This document shows positions 15,864-17,182 of a stretch of DNA of 17,182 bases, piece after piece. Position 1 is the first letter of the stretch. Each line of letters begins with the position of its first letter. The notes below the pieces were generated by a model. That model was not told where the DNA came from. It saw only the letters and a list, made by a program, of their open reading frames with translations, and made no database searches. Location: positions 1 to 17,182 of the forward strand of contig JALGTT010000012.1 of assembly GCA_029821235.1 (NCBI GenBank). Reading direction: 5' to 3'. This DNA comes from Candidatus Hebobacteria bacterium. GTDB taxonomy: Bacteria; Armatimonadota; Hebobacteria; Hebobacterales; Hebobacteraceae. The position numbers and the translations under genes were made by a program.

Positions 15864-16467
15864 CCCGCGGCGGCCGGAGGCCGGCTCGCCGCTCTCTGCG
15901 CCGCTGCTGAAGAATTCGACGCGGCGCGGCCGCGGTCCTCGCCCGGCGGTTGTCGGAGGTCGTTCTGCAGGCCGGGCTTCACGCTCTCCGAAGCCTCGTG
16001 CGAAGGAGAGTCCCAGGCCCGCCATGCCTCTGTACATTGGCAGCATGGGGCACGACAGATGAACCAGGCCGGCCGTTCTGTAGGGCTGGCATTCCCATGC
16101 CAGCCACGGAGAACGCGTGTAGGGTGTGCAGCGCCTTTGCGGCGCGAGGTGGGAATACAGGCGGGCTTGGGAAAGCCCGCCCTACAGTACGTCATTCTCT
16201 TTTCACCCACCTCGCCGCGCACCTCGCGCCCCCTATGCAGGGCGGGGGCCGAAGGCACAGGATATCTCCGCCGCAAAGACAACGGCGGACAACATGCCGG
16301 TCTTACCAGACCACTGGCGCGAAGACTCTGAAGGAGACTCCGCCCTCCCTGGTCGAACAGTGATAGGATGAAGGCGGACGCGGGAGCCGCAAAGCGCTCC
16401 ACGCGGCCGCGGCAGCAGTATGGCGCAGCGGCCGGAGACGCCGGCGCCCTGAAATCGAGGTGATCTG
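15864..16467. other. 604-base non-coding region between divergent genes
   Basis: No convincing gene is present. It holds a GC hairpin next to the protease start (GCGGCG 15867-15872 with CGCCGC 15887-15892), the composite palindromic element at 16078-16187, and a TCCGCCG/CGGCGGA stem (16267-16273 and 16283-16289, 9-nt loop). Frames crossing it (for example 15950-16363) read through the palindromes and look artificial. Promoters for the protease pair and the Cys-repeat gene should lie here, but I found no convincing -35/-10 pair. Confidence 0.6.
16078..16187. repeat. Composite palindromic element with covarying inverted ends
   Basis: The left end CTGTAGGGC (16078-16086) and right end GCCCTACAG (16179-16187) are exact complements. 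Each end also contains its own hairpin: GGCTGGCA/TGCCAGCC (16084-16091, 16098-16105) and GGCGGGCTT/AAGCCCGCC (16160-16168, 16173-16181). The 28-bp left unit, reversed, matches the right unit at 24 of 28 bases, and the four differences are two compensatory stem pairs. The loops (TTCCCA and TGGGAA) are complementary. A third TGTAGGGTG (16118-16126) and a GCGCC/GGCGC hairpin (16131-16145) lie between. No transposase is present, so a REP/BIME- or MITE-like element is likely. Confidence 0.8.
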
Positions 16468-16770
16468 ATGGAATCGTCATGCGTCGGGGGACACGAATGG
16501 GATGGGTGCATCTGCCTGCGATGTGGTGCAGAGCGGGAGCACATCTACTCTGCGGTCGATCCGTGCACGTGCAGACGCTGCGGTGAGACGCGGCATGAGT
16601 GGGACGGGTGTGTATGCACGCGCTGCGGTGCCACCCGCCACGACCCGGACGAGAACTGCCGCTGTCGGCGCTGCGGCGAGGAGGCGCACGACTGGGGCAC
16701 CTTCTGGGAGGAGGGAATAAAGAAGCAGAGCCCTCACTGTCGGCGGTGCGGACTGCTTCGCCCCGAATAG
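16468..16770 (+). CDS. Small protein of repeated CxCxxCG zinc-binding-like modules
   Basis: This 100-aa protein consists almost wholly of a repeated cysteine module. CxCxxC triplets sit at Cys14/16/19, 33/35/38, 48/50/53 and 64/66/69, and a final CRRCG at 91-95. Histidines and a tryptophan follow a pattern (HEWDGC at 9-14 and 43-48, AHDW at 73-76). The 14 cysteines of these modules (15 in all, with Cys5) and interspersed histidines suggest several bound Zn2+ ions or another metal. No enzyme motif, signal peptide or membrane segment is seen. A role in binding protein, nucleic acid or metal is possible but unknown. ATG 16468 has GAGGTGAT at 16457-16464, four bases upstream, so translation is credible. 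Similar HxWxGCxCxxCG repeat proteins occur in other bacteria, by recollection. It stands alone, convergent with the MFS gene 25 bases away. Confidence 0.8.
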   Translation: MESSCVGGHEWDGCICLRCGAEREHIYSAVDPCTCRRCGETRHEWDGCVCTRCGATRHDPDENCRCRRCGEEAHDWGTFWEEGIKKQSPHCRRCGLLRPE

Positions 16771-16795
16771 CAGCCGGCAGGGCTTTCTCGGCGGC

Positions 16796-17182
16796 TCATC
16801 CCGCCTGAGGCGCGGCCGCCTCCTCTTCCAACTGTCTGGGGAGCAGGCCGGCGAGCAGGGCGGCGGCGAGCAGGAGCACCACGCTCCAGGCCATCGCCTG
16901 CCCCAGCGCCTCCGCGGTGCCCGCGGACCGCCCCAGCAAGTCCGCCAGCGCCCCCACGCCGGTGGCCGCCAGCGACCCCAGCGCCCAGGCCGCGCCCATC
17001 ACCAGCCCCGAGGCCGCGGTGGCGTGCGCGGGCAGCAACTGCTGGGCCATCATGATGTTGACCGGCAGGGCGGCGAAGAGGCAGGCGCCCATTATCATGG
17101 TCATCGCGCCGGCGGCGATTCCCCGGCTGTGGAGGAAGAGCAGGAAGGCCCCGGCCGCCAGCACCATCGTCAACACGGTGAT
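16796..17182 (-). CDS. MFS transporter, C-terminal part (5' end outside window)
   Basis: The frame is open to the window edge, so only the last 128 residues are seen. Alternating hydrophobic helices (VLAAGAFLLFLHSRG, GAMTMIMGACLFAALPVN, SGLVMGAAWALGSLAATGVG, AMAWSVVLLLAAALLAGLLP) fit the last four helices of a 12-helix major facilitator. The segment MAQQLLPAHATAASGLVMGAAW resembles the corresponding part of fosmidomycin-resistance-type (Fsr) transporters, with GALADLLG after it. The tail EEEAAAPQAG is acidic and short. The substrate cannot be told from this end. It converges on the Cys-repeat gene with 25 bases between the stops. Confidence 0.75.
   Translation of the reverse strand: MTVLTMVLAAGAFLLFLHSRGIAAGAMTMIMGACLFAALPVNIMMAQQLLPAHATAASGLVMGAAWALGSLAATGVGALADLLGRSAGTAEALGQAMAWSVVLLLAAALLAGLLPRQLEEEAAAPQAG

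Noticed and set aside
15950..16363. 137-aa + strand frame in the intergenic region
   Set aside because: It reads through the palindromic element and lacks a ribosome site or any domain; the peptide is a by-product of the repeat.
16771..16795. Bidirectional terminator between the Cys-repeat and MFS genes
   Set aside because: Only a short, imperfect GCC/GGC pairing and no T-runs could be found.

Overview
The window is high-GC bacterial chromosomal DNA. It carries ordinary housekeeping genes (DNA polymerase III delta, SecD and SecF, RecJ, a Rel/Spo-type (p)ppGpp enzyme) mixed with carbohydrate genes and intergenic palindromes. The order secD-secF-cation transporter-recJ-rel resembles arrangements in Firmicutes and several deep-branching phyla, as I recall them. 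With the high GC, the GH4 / TIM-barrel / Gfo-Idh-MocA sugar genes and a DUF5317-type membrane protein, this suggests a little-cultured lineage such as Armatimonadota or a relative. That placement is inference only. No rRNA, tRNA, CRISPR array, phage gene or transposase was recognised.

Left part (1-2463, + strand): the 3' end of a GH4-type NAD-dependent glycosidase, a sugar-phosphate isomerase/epimerase-like TIM barrel and a Gfo/Idh/MocA oxidoreductase form a tight unit, probably for glycoside or sugar catabolism. Next (2572-5420, +) come a cation/Ca2+ exchanger gene broken by a frameshift at about 2760, a DUF5317-like membrane protein, and holA, whose start overlaps the DUF5317 stop by 4 bases.

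Middle (5421-13559, +): a 318-base intergenic region holds a 10-bp inverted repeat, a perfect TTGACA-17-TATAAT promoter and three copies of a 17-nt hairpin. It leads into a five-gene run, secD-secF-CDF transporter-recJ-rel, with gaps of 36 and 21 bases and then overlaps of 8 and 4 bases. The products cover protein export, metal homeostasis, single-strand DNA processing and the stringent response.

Right part (13560-17182): a possible small cysteine protein on the - strand; an overlapping - strand pair encoding an exported trypsin-like serine protease and an exported TPR-like protein; a 604-base non-coding stretch with a 110-bp composite palindromic element whose two ends differ only by compensatory stem changes; a 100-aa protein made of repeated CxCxxCG modules; and the C-terminal end of an MFS transporter.

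No complete new system is obvious. The least explained items are the two sets of covarying palindromes, the cysteine-repeat protein, the protease/TPR pair and the basic tail on SecF.
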